DNA of 64,000 nucleotides from NCBI RefSeq assembly GCF_028548475.1, contig NZ_JAQQLE010000003.1:248001-312000 (forward strand). Direction: 5' to 3'. The DNA comes from Vogesella margarita (GTDB taxonomy: Bacteria; Pseudomonadota; Gammaproteobacteria; Burkholderiales; Chromobacteriaceae). Position 1 is the first letter of the stretch. Each line of letters begins with the position of its first letter. Shown here one piece after another: positions 49,412 through 60,784 of this stretch. The translations under genes and the position numbers were made by a program. Under the pieces are notes generated by a model. That model did not search any database and was not told where the DNA came from. It worked only from the letters and a program-made list of their open reading frames with translations.

Positions 49412-49891
49412 ATGAGTCTGCAATCCGTCCGTGAATTTTTTGCCGCCCGCCAACTGGATATCGCCATCATCGAGCTGGAAACCAGCACCGCCACAGTGGC
49501 GCTGGCGGCCGAGGCGCACGGGGTCGAGCCGGGACGCATCGCCAAGACGCTGGCGTTCCGCCTGGGCGACGGCCGGGTGGTGTTGCTGGTGGCGCGCGGC
49601 GATGCCCGCATCGACAACCGCAAGTTCAAGGAAGCCTTCGGCAAGGGCCGCATGCTGCCGTCCGACGAGGTGGAGGCGCTGACCGGGCACCCGGTCGGCG
49701 GCGTGTGCCCGTTCGGCCTCGCCACCGACTTGCCGGTGTATCTGGACAGCTCGCTGCAGGCTTTCGACGAGGTGCTGCCCGCCGCCGGCGACGTGCACAC
49801 CGCGGTGCGCATCAGCCTGGCGCAGCTAGTCGCCGTGGTCGACGGCCACTGGGTGGACGTGTGCCAGCCGCAGGAAACCGTCGCCGCCTGA
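49412..49891 (+). CDS. YbaK/EbsC-family aminoacyl-tRNA deacylase
   Basis: 159-residue trans-editing enzyme family that removes mischarged amino acids (Cys-tRNA-Pro for YbaK). Family landmarks are the conserved lysine in RIAKTLAFRL, the GDARIDNRKFKEAFG loop, and GHPVGGVCPFGL. This looks more like the PrdX/ProX-related short form than canonical YbaK, so the exact mischarged substrate is unclear. Single gene; a hairpin terminator follows. Confidence 0.88.
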   Translation: MSLQSVREFFAARQLDIAIIELETSTATVALAAEAHGVEPGRIAKTLAFRLGDGRVVLLVARGDARIDNRKFKEAFGKGRMLPSDEVEALTGHPVGGVCPFGLATDLPVYLDSSLQAFDEVLPAAGDVHTAVRISLAQLVAVVDGHWVDVCQPQETVAA

Positions 49892-49903
49892 GTCGCCATA
49901 ACA

Positions 49904-49927
49904 ACACGGCCCCGCCCGGGGCCGTGT
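49904..49927. terminator. Bidirectional terminator between ybaK-like and chemoreceptor genes
   Basis: ACACGGCCCCG (49904-49914) and CGGGGCCGTGT (49917-49927) form a GC-rich hairpin between convergent genes. Confidence 0.8.
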
Positions 49928-49951
49928 CGCCAGGCAAGGCCTAGCCCGACA

Positions 49952-51649
49952 TCAGGCCGGCTGCAGCCGGCTCACCAGCGACGGCGTGAACGCCGTGTCA
50001 CGCACCGGCGCGCTGGCGACGGGCAACGAGAAGAAGTCGATGGCCGCCTTCAGCTCGTGTGCCATCTGCTCCAGCTGGCCGGCCGATGCTGCCGTCTGCG
50101 CCGCGGCACTGCACGTTTCCTCCGACATCTGCGCCACCTGCTCGACATTGCCGGCGATGCCGCTGCCGGCCGCCTGCTGCTGCACCAGCGCCACCGAGAT
50201 TTCGGCGATGGCGTGGTTGATGCGGCCAACATTGTCGCCGATGCCGGCCACCGCGCCCTGCGCCTGCCGGCTCTGCTGCAGGCCATCCTCCATCTGCCCG
50301 ACCGTGCCGTGTATGCCGGCCACCACCCGCTGGCTGTTGTCCAGCATCTCGCCGATGATGCTGCTGATCTCGGCAGTGGAGTGCGCGGTGCGCTCCGACA
50401 GCTTGCGTACCTCGTCGGCGACCACGGCAAAGCCACGCCCCTGCTCGCCGGCACGGGCGGCCTCGATCGCCGCGTTCAGCGCCAGCAGATTGGTCTGCTC
50501 CGCCACGTCACGGATCACCTGCACCACGTTGGCGATCTGCTGCGACTTGTTGCCGAGCTGGTCCGCCTGGGCGCTGGCGTCGCGTGCCTGCTCTGCCACC
50601 TGCTGGATCGCGTACACGGTGCGCTCGATGACGCCCTGCCCCTGCTGCGCCAGGCTGCCGGACGCCTGCGCGTCAGCGGCAACATCACGGGCATTGTCGC
50701 TGACCGAGGCGATGCTCACCGACAGCTGCTCCACCGCGGCGGACATCGACGCCGCGGAGCGGGTCTGCTCCTCGGCGCTGACCGCCACCTGCTCCGAGGC
50801 GGCCGCCAGTTCCGACGCGTTCACCGTCAGCCGCGCCACGATGCCGTCCAGATTGCACACCAGCGCGATCAACGCCTGCTGCATCAGCGCCATCGACGCG
50901 ACGATGCTGTGGCGGTCACCGGCGCGCACCGGCAGCTGCCGGCTGAGGTCGCCGCCGGCGATGTGCCCGGCCAGCGCCACCACATCATCCGGCTCGCCGC
51001 CCAGCTGCGACAGCAGGCGGCGGATGATGGTGTAACCCAGCGCCGCGCCCAGCACCATGCCCAGCAGCATCAGCGCCAGTGACACCCGCGCGCAGAAGGC
51101 GGCGTCGGCCTCGGCCGCGGCGTACTCCTGTGCCGCCACCTTCAGTTGCAGGTCGATCAGCGCGGAGATGCGCCCGGATACCGGATCCAGCCCCGGATAA
51201 AGCTGCGTGTCATTAAACGTCTGCAAACCGGCACTATCTTCGGCCACCACCAGTTCGCGCAGGCGGTCGACACTGTGATCCGCCTGCTTCATGCTGGTTT
51301 CGGCATCCTGCGCCAGCTGCAACTCCTGCGCGGTCAGCTCAGTGGCGCGATAGGCCTGCCACTGCTGGCGGATCTGCGCGCGGGCCCGGTCCAGATTGGC
51401 GAGGAAACCGTCGCGGTTCAGCGCGCCGGCGCGGACCTTGTGCGCGGCGTCGACAATGCTGACCGCGTAGCCGTCCGCCACCAGCTTCAGCTGCTGCAAC
51501 GGCACCACGCGGTCGTGATAGGTGCTTGAAAAGTCGGCAAGAATCTTGGATTGGGTATACATGCCGTAGCCGCCGAGAAAGGCGGCAATGGCAAGGAGGA
51601 CGACAACCAGAAAACTGAGACGCTGACCAATGGTGGGATTGCGCAGCAT
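49952..51649 (-). CDS. Methyl-accepting chemotaxis protein
   Basis: 565-residue chemoreceptor. First helix LSFLVVVLLAIAAFLGGYGM, a periplasmic four-helix-bundle (4HB_MCP) sensor of about 150 residues, and second helix LALMLLGMVLGAALGYTII. A HAMP domain follows, then the cytoplasmic signalling hairpin with the highly conserved tip EQTNLLALNAAIEAARAGEQ. No C-terminal NWETF-like CheR tether is present. The ligand is unknown. Confidence 0.95.
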   Translation of the reverse strand: MLRNPTIGQRLSFLVVVLLAIAAFLGGYGMYTQSKILADFSSTYHDRVVPLQQLKLVADGYAVSIVDAAHKVRAGALNRDGFLANLDRARAQIRQQWQAYRATELTAQELQLAQDAETSMKQADHSVDRLRELVVAEDSAGLQTFNDTQLYPGLDPVSGRISALIDLQLKVAAQEYAAAEADAAFCARVSLALMLLGMVLGAALGYTIIRRLLSQLGGEPDDVVALAGHIAGGDLSRQLPVRAGDRHSIVASMALMQQALIALVCNLDGIVARLTVNASELAAASEQVAVSAEEQTRSAASMSAAVEQLSVSIASVSDNARDVAADAQASGSLAQQGQGVIERTVYAIQQVAEQARDASAQADQLGNKSQQIANVVQVIRDVAEQTNLLALNAAIEAARAGEQGRGFAVVADEVRKLSERTAHSTAEISSIIGEMLDNSQRVVAGIHGTVGQMEDGLQQSRQAQGAVAGIGDNVGRINHAIAEISVALVQQQAAGSGIAGNVEQVAQMSEETCSAAAQTAASAGQLEQMAHELKAAIDFFSLPVASAPVRDTAFTPSLVSRLQPA

Positions 51650-51957
51650 GGGGGTGGCTCCGGTGGGTTGAGCGCGTCAGCAGGGGTAATCCCGATGACA
51701 TCACTGTTGATGTCTAGTGCCAACCCGGGCCTAGTGCAATGTGATCTTTCTGCACTCGGTGTTTTTACTTAGTTGCCAAAGGCATAGCCTATAAGCAATT
51801 TCATGACGAAATTTGTAATATTCAACGCACAATCCACAAGCCAGGCCTTGCCAGAACATACCGGAACGATTTTTATGCCAATCCTTAACTAATAAAGCCT
51901 GGACACCAGCAGAAAAGCACGAAGAAAAATCCGTAACACCATGTCGCAATTGAATAA
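51650..51957. other. Intergenic region upstream of the chemoreceptor
   Basis: About 308 bp before the gmhA terminator without a credible gene. The part from 51760 to 51957 is AT-rich and probably carries the chemoreceptor promoter, but I could not fit a sigma-28 consensus with correct spacing. Confidence 0.4.
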
Positions 51958-51960
51958 AAA

Positions 51961-51983
51961 AAAACCTGCGCTGGCGCAGGCTT
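51961..51983 (-). terminator. Rho-independent terminator of gmhA
   Basis: Stem CCTGCGC / GCGCAGG (51965-51971, 51974-51980) followed on the minus strand by a long T-run (complement of the A-tract at 51955-51964). Confidence 0.85.
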
Positions 51984-52004
51984 TATATTTCATGCAGATG
52001 ACAA

Positions 52005-52592
52005 TCAGGCGTAGTTTTCCGGGAATAGCTCGCGCTCTACCGACTCGATCAGGATGTGGATCACCTTGATGTGCAGCTCCTGCACGCGGTCGGCGTACTG
52101 GCCGCCGGGGGTGCAAACGTCGATGTCGGCCAGCTCGCCGATCACCGAGCCGGGGCGGCCGGTCAGCGCCACCACGGTGACGCCCAGCGCCTTGGCCGCG
52201 TTCACCGCGGCAAGGATGTTCTTGCTGCTGCCGCTGGTGCTGATCGCCAGCAGCACGTCGCCCTGCCCGGCGTGCGCCTCCAGATAGCGCGAGAAGATCG
52301 CCTCGTAGCCGTAGTCGTTGCCGACGCAGCTGATGTGGCTGGGGTCGCTGATGCTGGCCGCCGGCAACGCCTTGCGGTTCAGCCGGTAGCGGCCAGACAG
52401 CTCCTCGGCAAAGTGCATCGCGTCACACATCGAGCCGCCGTTGCCGCAGCTGAACACCCGCTTGCCCTGACGGAAGGCCTTCACCAGCGCATCACCGGCG
52501 TCGCCGATGGCAGCCAGCGCCGCCGGATTGGCCAGCAGCGCGTCCAGCGCACTGCGGGCTTGGTGGAGGGTGTCGAGAATATGCGGCTTCAT
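52005..52592 (-). CDS. gmhA: Sedoheptulose-7-phosphate isomerase
   Basis: First enzyme of ADP-heptose synthesis for LPS core. SIS-domain protein of 195 residues: [53 protein letters not shown], and the C-terminal [15 protein letters not shown] all match GmhA. The DnaA-initiator protein DiaA is related, but the [12 protein letters not shown] string favours GmhA. ATG at 52592; a TTG six codons upstream is less likely. Confidence 0.9.
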   Translation of the reverse strand: MKPHILDTLHQARSALDALLANPAALAAIGDAGDALVKAFRQGKRVFSCGNGGSMCDAMHFAEELSGRYRLNRKALPAASISDPSHISCVGNDYGYEAIFSRYLEAHAGQGDVLLAISTSGSSKNILAAVNAAKALGVTVVALTGRPGSVIGELADIDVCTPGGQYADRVQELHIKVIHILIESVERELFPENYA

Positions 52593-52705
52593 GGTGCGTT
52601 CTTTCTGCAATTATCCGGAAACAGGCGTGGCAGTTTACACCAAAAGCCGCGCCCGGCACCTGTTCCGCCTCAAGCCCGGCGACGGACGCCTGCCACGTAA
52701 CAGGG

Positions 52706-53647
52706 CTACCAGCGCAGCAACGCCGCGTGATCGATGCCCACCGCCAGATGGCCGCCGCGCTGCGGGTATGGCTGCGCGGCCAGCTCGCGCGCCGACAGCG
52801 ACAGCACCCAGTCACCGTCGTCGCCGGCCACCACCACGCGGCAGCCCTCCACCCGCGGCTCGACCAGTTTCACCGTGCGCAGCGGCTGGCCGTCGCCGAG
52901 CCGGAACGCCGCCGGCGGGATGGCGTGATCGGCGGCGACGTTGTCGAAGCCGACGAAGCGCGCAACCCAGGCGCTGGCCGGTCGCGCCAGCACCTCGCCC
53001 GGGGTGCCGACCTGGATCAGACGCCCACCCTGCAAAATGGCGACGCGGTCGGCCAGCGCGAACGCCTCGTGGCGGTCGTGCGTCACCAGCAGCGTCGGCA
53101 CCGCCATCGCGGACAGCCGCTGGCGCAGGTCGTCGATCAGCTGCTGCTTGAGATGGGTGTCGAGGCTGGAAAACGGTTCGTCGAGCAGAAACAGCGCCGG
53201 CTCGCCGATCAGCGCCCGCGCCAGCGCCACCCGCTGCTGCTCGCCGCCGGACAGCTGATGGCAGGCCGCCGCGCCACGGCCGGCCAGGCCCACCGCCGCC
53301 AGCGCCGCCTCGGCACGCTGCCGCGCGACGGCGCGCGGCACGCCGCGTTCCTGCAGGCCGAAGGCGACGTTGGCCGCGGCGTCGAGGTGCGGAAACAAGG
53401 CGTGGTCCTGGAACATCATCGCCAGCTGGCGCTCTTCCGGCGGCAGGCGGCTGATGTCGCGCCCACCCAGCCACACCTGCCCGCGCTGCGGCCGCAGCAG
53501 GCCGGCGACCACCGCCAGCAGGCTGGACTTGCCCTCGCCGGAGGGGCCAAGCAGGGCCACGGTTTCGCCGGCGGCCACCTGCAGCGACAGGCCGTCCAGC
53601 ACGCGGCGGCCGGCAAAGGCCAGCGCCAGGTCACGAAGTTCGAGCAT
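52706..53647 (-). CDS. thiQ: Thiamine ABC transporter ATP-binding protein
   Basis: 313-residue ATPase. Walker A GPSGEGKSSLL, signature LSGGEQQRVALARAL, Walker B LFLLDEPFSSLD, and a C-terminal TOBE-like domain. It is longer than E. coli ThiQ (about 230) and in isolation would look like FbpC. The TPP riboswitch and thiB-like partner upstream fix it as thiamine-related. ATG at 53647 overlaps thiP by 17 bp. Confidence 0.82.
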   Translation of the reverse strand: MLELRDLALAFAGRRVLDGLSLQVAAGETVALLGPSGEGKSSLLAVVAGLLRPQRGQVWLGGRDISRLPPEERQLAMMFQDHALFPHLDAAANVAFGLQERGVPRAVARQRAEAALAAVGLAGRGAAACHQLSGGEQQRVALARALIGEPALFLLDEPFSSLDTHLKQQLIDDLRQRLSAMAVPTLLVTHDRHEAFALADRVAILQGGRLIQVGTPGEVLARPASAWVARFVGFDNVAADHAIPPAAFRLGDGQPLRTVKLVEPRVEGCRVVVAGDDGDWVLSLSARELAAQPYPQRGGHLAVGIDHAALLRW

Positions 53648-55178
53648 GGGTCTTCTCCGGCCACTCGATGGCCATGAATGCCAGCAGCGCCAGCAGCAAC
53701 AGCACGCTGGACAACACCAGCGCCGCCTCAAGGTTGGCCGCACCGGGGCGGCCCAGATGCTGGTAGATCAGCGTGGTCAGCGTCAGCCACTCCGGGCGCG
53801 ACAGGAACAGGCTGACCGCGAACTCGCCGACGGCGGTGGCGGCGGCAAACGCCATGCCGCGCCGCAGCGCCGGGCGCATCAGCGGCAGGCTGACGCGCCA
53901 GAATACGCGCCACGGCGACGCGCCCAGCGTGCGCGCGGCATTGGGCAGCGCCGCCGGCAAGGCGTCGCGGGCGCTGACCACCGCCTTGGCGACAAACGGG
54001 TAGGCCAGGAGCGCGTAGGCGGCCACCAGCAGCGCCAGCGTCGCGCTGTAGGCGGGATAGGCGAGCAGCAGGCCGAAGGCGACGCACACCGGCGACACCA
54101 TGAAGGGCAGGAACATCAGCGCGCGCAGGCCGGCGCTGCTTCTGGCCGCCAGCCCGTGCAGCAGGCCCAGGAGAGTCGCCAGCAGCAGCGCCAGCAGCGA
54201 GAAACGCAGCGTATTGCCCAGCGCCAGCAGGGTGTCGTCCTGCAGCAGCACCTGCCACGCCGCAGCATCGGCCAGCAACGCGCGCAAGAGCACCGCCAGC
54301 AGCGGCGCGGCGGCGAACAGCGCCAGCACGAGCAGGCAGGCCAAGAGCAGCAGTCGTTGCGGCCAACCTTGCACCGGCTGGCGCAGCGGCGGGCTGCGCT
54401 TGTCCGGCCGCGCCAGCCGGCGCTCGATCAGCGCGTACAGCAACGCGATGACGGCGCCGAGCAGCAGCATCAGCAGCGCCAGCGCACCGGCGTCGGCCAG
54501 GTTCAGCTCGTAGGCGACCAGCGAGTAGATCTCGACCTCCACCGTGGCGTAACGCTGGCCGCCGAGCAGCAGCGCGAGGCCGAAGCCGGAGAAGCAGTAC
54601 AGGAAGATCAGGCACAGCGCCGACGCCAGCCACGGCCGCACCACCGGCCACTCCACGCGCCAGAACGCGCGCCAGCGCGAGGCGCCCAGCGTGCGCGCCA
54701 CCATCAGCCGGCTGGCCGGCACGTGGTCGAAGCCATCCACCGCGGCGCGGATCAAGAGCGGCAGGTTGTAGAACAGGTTGCCGTACAAGAGCAGCCACGG
54801 CGTGTCCTGCAAGTTCAGCCCGCTGACGCCGTGCGGGCCGAACAGCGCCAGCACGCCGAGGCCGGCGACCAGCGTCGGCATCACGAAGGGCAGCATCAGC
54901 ACCCGCAACAGCAGCGCGCGGCCGCGAAACTCGAAGTGCGCCAACACCCACGCCAGCGGCAGGCCCAACAGCAGCGTCAGCCCGCAGGTGGCCGCCGCCT
55001 GCAGCAGCGACCAGCCGAGGCGCCACTGCAGGTAGGCGTCGCTCAGCAGCGCCGGGCTGAACGCCAGCCCGCCCTCGTACAGCAGGCGCGACAAGGGCAG
55101 CCCGACCAGCAGCAGCAGGAATGACAGCGGCGGCAAGGCCAGCCAGCGAAAATCAGACAAGGGCAACACTTTCTGCAT
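53631..55178 (-). CDS. thiP: Thiamine ABC transporter permease (two-domain)
   Basis: 515-residue duplicated permease with two binding-protein-dependent transport modules of six helices each (EAA-like loops ASRLMVARTLGASRWRAFWR and ALPNAARTLGASPWRVFWR). I chose the ATG at 55178 (MQKVLPLSDF). Longer frames read back into the right end of the inserted TnpB element: the start MSTFS in-frame at 55202 lies directly after the element's GGGGAGG. The native ribosome-binding site may have been replaced by element sequence. Confidence 0.85.
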   Translation of the reverse strand: MQKVLPLSDFRWLALPPLSFLLLLVGLPLSRLLYEGGLAFSPALLSDAYLQWRLGWSLLQAAATCGLTLLLGLPLAWVLAHFEFRGRALLLRVLMLPFVMPTLVAGLGVLALFGPHGVSGLNLQDTPWLLLYGNLFYNLPLLIRAAVDGFDHVPASRLMVARTLGASRWRAFWRVEWPVVRPWLASALCLIFLYCFSGFGLALLLGGQRYATVEVEIYSLVAYELNLADAGALALLMLLLGAVIALLYALIERRLARPDKRSPPLRQPVQGWPQRLLLLACLLVLALFAAAPLLAVLLRALLADAAAWQVLLQDDTLLALGNTLRFSLLALLLATLLGLLHGLAARSSAGLRALMFLPFMVSPVCVAFGLLLAYPAYSATLALLVAAYALLAYPFVAKAVVSARDALPAALPNAARTLGASPWRVFWRVSLPLMRPALRRGMAFAAATAVGEFAVSLFLSRPEWLTLTTLIYQHLGRPGAANLEAALVLSSVLLLLALLAFMAIEWPEKTHARTS

Positions 55179-55201
55179 CACGACAATGGAAAACGTTGAC
55201 A

Positions 55202-55275
55202 TCCTCCCCGTCCTCTCGCTATCGCTCGCCAGCCTCAAGACTGGGAAGGACGGGGATTCCTACCGCGGCCAGCCG
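55202..55275 (-). ncRNA. Candidate omega-RNA 3' scaffold of the TnpB element
   Basis: Region between the tnpB stop and the element right end, which in TnpB systems encodes the reRNA/omega-RNA 3' end. Stem CCCCGTCC (about 55249-55256 complement) pairs with GGACGGGG (about 55203-55212 complement). The guide would start in the flanking host DNA just beyond 55195, that is, in the thiP leader (GTTTTCCATTGTCGTGA on the minus strand). Confidence 0.5.
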
Positions 55276-56475
55276 CTAGGCGGCCAGATCGCCTCGGTGG
55301 GTTCCTGCTGCTGACGCCATTACCTCAGCGTTCACTTCACAGGCTAACCGGGCGTGTCCCGCCCTTAGTACATTGATCGCACCGACTACATCGGCGTTTT
55401 CATCGAGCCCGCACGCCACACACTCGAACCTTGCCTGCGTCCGTCGGTTATCTGCCGAGACATGATCGCAGCACGGACAGGTGCGGCTGGTATTGCGTGG
55501 CGGCACAGCGATCAGGTGTCCGCCCTGCCAAGCCAGCTTGTAGCTCAACTGCCGGCGAAACTCGAACCAGCTCTGATCCAAGATCGCTTTGTTCAACCCC
55601 GCCTTGGCGCGGACGTTCCGCCCTGGTTGTTCGGCGCTGCCCGCTGCTGACTTGGACATATTCCGCACCTTCAGGTCTTCGATACACACAATCGCGTGGT
55701 TTTGGCTGATTGCAGTCGTGGCCTGGTGCAAAAAGTCTTTGCGGACGTTGCTGATACGGGCATGCAGCCGCTGGACGCGGGCTTTCGCCTTTTTCCAGTT
55801 GTTCGAGAACTTGGTTTTCCGGCTTAACGCCTGCTGCGCCTTGCGCAGCCCAGCCTGGTGCCGTTTGAAGCTATTTGCCGGCGCGATGAAACTGCCATCG
55901 CTCAAGGTGGCAAAACGGGCGATACCCATGTCGATACCGACGATACCGCCTTGCGGGACAGGCTGCGCCACCTCACGCTCGGTCTGGATGCTGACAAACC
56001 ACTTGCCAGCATGATGAGAAACCGTGATCTGCTTGATCTCGCCCAACACCTCACGGCTGTTGCGGTAGCGCAGCCAGCCGAGTTTTGGCAGGAAGAGGCG
56101 ACTATTCGCCTGATCGATCTTGCAGCCTTGCGGGTAGCGGAAGCTGTTTCTTTGCCCCTTCTTCTTGAAACGGGGAAACGCAGCGCGTTTGGCGAAAAAG
56201 TTACTGTAGGCGCGGTCGAGGTCCTTGAGCGACTGCTGCAAAGCTTGGCTGGGTGTTTCGTTCAACCAAAGCGTTTGGGCTTGCTGCTTCCACTCGACCA
56301 ACGCCTTGCAGATCGCAGCGTAGCTCAGTTTCTTCTCGCCCTGCGCCTGGCGATCCTTCTGCAACGCCAGCGCCTTGTTAAACACGAAACGGCACGCTCC
56401 GGCGAAGCGGCGCATGTTGCGCTGCTGTTCGCCGTTGGGCATGAGTTCGTATTTGAAGGCTTGAAGTCGTTGCAT
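55276..56475 (-). CDS. tnpB: TnpB RNA-guided DNA endonuclease (IS605 OrfB family)
   Basis: 399-residue TnpB. N-terminal helix-turn-helix/WED region (MQRLQAFKYELMPNGEQQRN), then the RuvC-like nuclease: Asp in GIDMGIARFA (near residue 180), Glu in VCIEDLKVRNM (near 265) and Asp in DENADVVGA (near 357). The zinc-finger cysteines CPCC...CVAC lie just before the last Asp. All catalytic residues are present, so it should be an active guided nickase/nuclease. It is the ancestor type of Cas12. Confidence 0.94.
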   Translation of the reverse strand: MQRLQAFKYELMPNGEQQRNMRRFAGACRFVFNKALALQKDRQAQGEKKLSYAAICKALVEWKQQAQTLWLNETPSQALQQSLKDLDRAYSNFFAKRAAFPRFKKKGQRNSFRYPQGCKIDQANSRLFLPKLGWLRYRNSREVLGEIKQITVSHHAGKWFVSIQTEREVAQPVPQGGIVGIDMGIARFATLSDGSFIAPANSFKRHQAGLRKAQQALSRKTKFSNNWKKAKARVQRLHARISNVRKDFLHQATTAISQNHAIVCIEDLKVRNMSKSAAGSAEQPGRNVRAKAGLNKAILDQSWFEFRRQLSYKLAWQGGHLIAVPPRNTSRTCPCCDHVSADNRRTQARFECVACGLDENADVVGAINVLRAGHARLACEVNAEVMASAAGTHRGDLAA

Positions 56476-56656
56476 GGCGTTTAGTGTATCGCGTCCGCTT
56501 TAGAATCCTAAGCATTTGCCAAAAAGGACACCTGCTGCGTCCGCGCTATCCATCCCCGGCATGAATGCCGGGGCTTTCCGCGCAAACTGGTAACGGCCGC
56601 CGCCGTTACCGTTGCTTGGTACACCCGCTGCCGGAGCACGCCGGCAGCTTGCCGCA

Positions 56657-57673
56657 TCACGGCGCGTTCTTGATCACCAGCCGCGTCCAGCGGCTGACCC
56701 AAGCGGCGGTCTTGTGCTGCATCGCCTTCAGATCCGGGTTGCTGAAGCTGGCCGGCTGCTCGGCGTGCTTGAACACCGGCGCCAGCGCCACGCCGGCCAC
56801 CGCCGGGTACATCCACATGCTGGTCTGCAGCTCTTTCTGCACCGCCTCGCCGCGCAGGAAATCGACGAACTGCTGCGCGAGCGCAGGCTGCTGCCCGCCC
56901 TTGACCCTGGCCACGCCCTCCACCTGCATGAACACGCCGCCCTTCAGCGCCAGGTTGGCGGTCGGCGATTCGGCCAGTTTTTCCTTGCTGTAGAACACTT
57001 CCGCCGCCGGGCTGGTGGCATAGCTGACCACGATAGGCCGCGCGCCGCCGTTGCGGGTGAAATCGGTGTAGTAGGCCTCACTCCAGCCCTTGGCCACCTT
57101 CAAGCCGTTGTCGCGCAGCTTGCCCCACCACTGGAAGGCGCCCTCTTCACCTTTGCCGGCGATGGTCGCCAGCAGGAAGGCGAGGCCGGGGCTGGAGGTG
57201 GCAGGGTTTTCCACCACCAGCAGGTTCTTGTAGGCCGGCTTGGCCAGGTCGTCCAGCGTGGCCGGCAACGGCAGCTTGCTGTTCGCGAACCAGGCCTTGT
57301 CGATGTTGAGGGTGACGTAGCCGTAGTCGACGGCCACCGCGCCCGGCAGGCTGGCGGTGGCCACGTTGCGGCCAACCTTGCTGCTGGTCGGCTCCAGCAC
57401 GCCGGCGGCGTTGGCCTTGCCGATCAGGGTGTTGTCGATGCCGTATACCACGTCCGCCACCGGATTGGCGCGGGTCAGGATCAGCTTGTTGAGCATCTCG
57501 CCGGCATCGCCGCCCTTGATGATGGCCAGCTTGGCGCCGCTCTGCTTCTCGAACTCGGCGATGCGCTCTTTGGGCAGGCTGAACGAGCTGTGCGTCATCA
57601 CCCGCAGCTCGGCGGCCAGAGTGGTCAGGGAGGCGCCGGCCAGCGCCAGCAGCAGTACGGTCTTCTTGAACAT
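56657..57673 (-). CDS. thiB: Thiamine ABC transporter substrate-binding protein
   Basis: 338-residue periplasmic binding protein with signal peptide (MFKKTVLLLALAGASLTTLA). LRVMTHSSFSLPKE at the mature N-terminus and YGIDNTLIGKANAAG match ThiB/TbpA for thiamine, TPP and TMP. I chose the ATG at 57673 with AGAGGA 8 nt upstream rather than the ATG at 57682, which lies inside that site. It directly follows a TPP riboswitch and normally forms thiBPQ; here tnpB is interposed. Confidence 0.92.
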   Translation of the reverse strand: MFKKTVLLLALAGASLTTLAAELRVMTHSSFSLPKERIAEFEKQSGAKLAIIKGGDAGEMLNKLILTRANPVADVVYGIDNTLIGKANAAGVLEPTSSKVGRNVATASLPGAVAVDYGYVTLNIDKAWFANSKLPLPATLDDLAKPAYKNLLVVENPATSSPGLAFLLATIAGKGEEGAFQWWGKLRDNGLKVAKGWSEAYYTDFTRNGGARPIVVSYATSPAAEVFYSKEKLAESPTANLALKGGVFMQVEGVARVKGGQQPALAQQFVDFLRGEAVQKELQTSMWMYPAVAGVALAPVFKHAEQPASFSNPDLKAMQHKTAAWVSRWTRLVIKNAP

Positions 57674-57738
57674 TGCAGACATCCTCTTTTGGTAATGGTG
57701 CCGACCAAAAGAAGAAGCGGGACGCGGCCCGGCCGCGC

Positions 57739-57817
57739 ATCACGCTCCCTCCGCTGGCATGACCCAGATCAGGTTCTGGGGTCTCTCTCAGTCTGCCTGT
57801 GGCAGACACCCCCGGTG
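57739..57817 (-). promoter_or_regulatory. TPP riboswitch (THI-box) upstream of thiB
   Basis: On the minus strand the conserved elements appear in order: GGGGTGTCTGCC (P1/P2 start), CTGAGA, ACCC, GAACCTGATCTGG, GTCATGCCAGCG and AGGGA. This matches the THI-box core and predicts repression by thiamine pyrophosphate. The downstream unit includes thiB and, through readthrough, tnpB, thiP and thiQ. Confidence 0.93.
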
Positions 57818-57829
57818 ATCGAAGCGGCG

Positions 57830-57858
57830 AGTATAGCGCGTTGCGCGGTATTGCTTAA
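57830..57858 (-). promoter_or_regulatory. Sigma-70 promoter of the thi operon
   Basis: TTAAGC (57858-57853) and TATACT (57835-57830) with a 17-bp spacer on the minus strand, starting transcription about 10 bp before the riboswitch. Confidence 0.7.
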
Positions 57859-58173
57859 CCGCCTCGGCGCGCGCGCGGCGCAAAAAAATCGCCCGCCCCC
57901 AGCGCGGGAACGGGCGTGTCTAGCAGTATGCAGACCGAAGCAACGGGACAGACTCTCAAGCGAGGCGCAGCCACCACGGCTACCCTCGCCATTACTTCAG
58001 CAATTGCCGTGCCAGCAAAAAGCGCCTCCAGCCCTGCCAGTTCGCCACTTTGTCGCTATAAAAAGAATCACGACGGCATGGCGCATGCACCAGCACGGCG
58101 CAACGGGCACCCGATGCGGGCGGCATGACCGATAAAATAGCAAAAAACTAACACATCAAAAATAACAATCAAT

Positions 58174-58202
58174 TTAACAAATAATTAACCACTATCCATA
58201 AT
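58174..58202 (+). promoter_or_regulatory. Candidate promoter of the leader-ORF/katG transcript
   Basis: TTAACA (58174-58179), a 17-bp spacer and CATAAT (58197-58202) in a short AT-rich patch (58137-58200). Transcription would start near 58209, so the leader ORF and katG would share one message. No OxyR site was identified. Confidence 0.55.
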
Positions 58203-58235
58203 CCAGTCATCAACTGATCTGCAAGGAGCAAGGCC

Positions 58236-60642
<2,407 letters not shown>

Positions 60643-60692
60643 GCATCAGGCCGGGCTGGCGTGACAAGCCGGCTGGTCTGCTCTGAAAGGGC

Positions 60693-60728
60693 AAATGGCT
60701 GCTTCCGGTGACGGAAGCAGCCATTTTT
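60693..60728 (+). terminator. Rho-independent terminator of katG
   Basis: Perfect 14-bp stem AAATGGCTGCTTCC / GGAAGCAGCCATTT followed by TTC. Confidence 0.9.
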
Positions 60729-60784
60729 CATTGCGTACTGATTGAGCTTGGCCGGCACATCATGGTTGGCCGCAACCGCGCTGC

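Larger units (their letters stand above)
55195..56580 (-). mobile_element. IS200/IS605-type TnpB-only element inside the thiBPQ operon
   Basis: Approximate ends. On the minus strand the left-end hairpin CCCCGGCAT/ATGCCGGGG (56553-56572) precedes tnpB. The right end after the tnpB stop carries ATCCCCGTCC...GGACGGGGAGGATGTCAA, the common IS605-group 3' structure. No tnpA is present, so the element is non-autonomous. It separates thiB from thiP while leaving both coding regions complete. Confidence 0.8.

Noticed and set aside
53370-55124. 584-codon plus-strand frame opposite thiP/thiQ
   Set aside because: Gln/Arg/His-rich antisense frame without any motif; the minus strand encodes a clear permease and ATPase.
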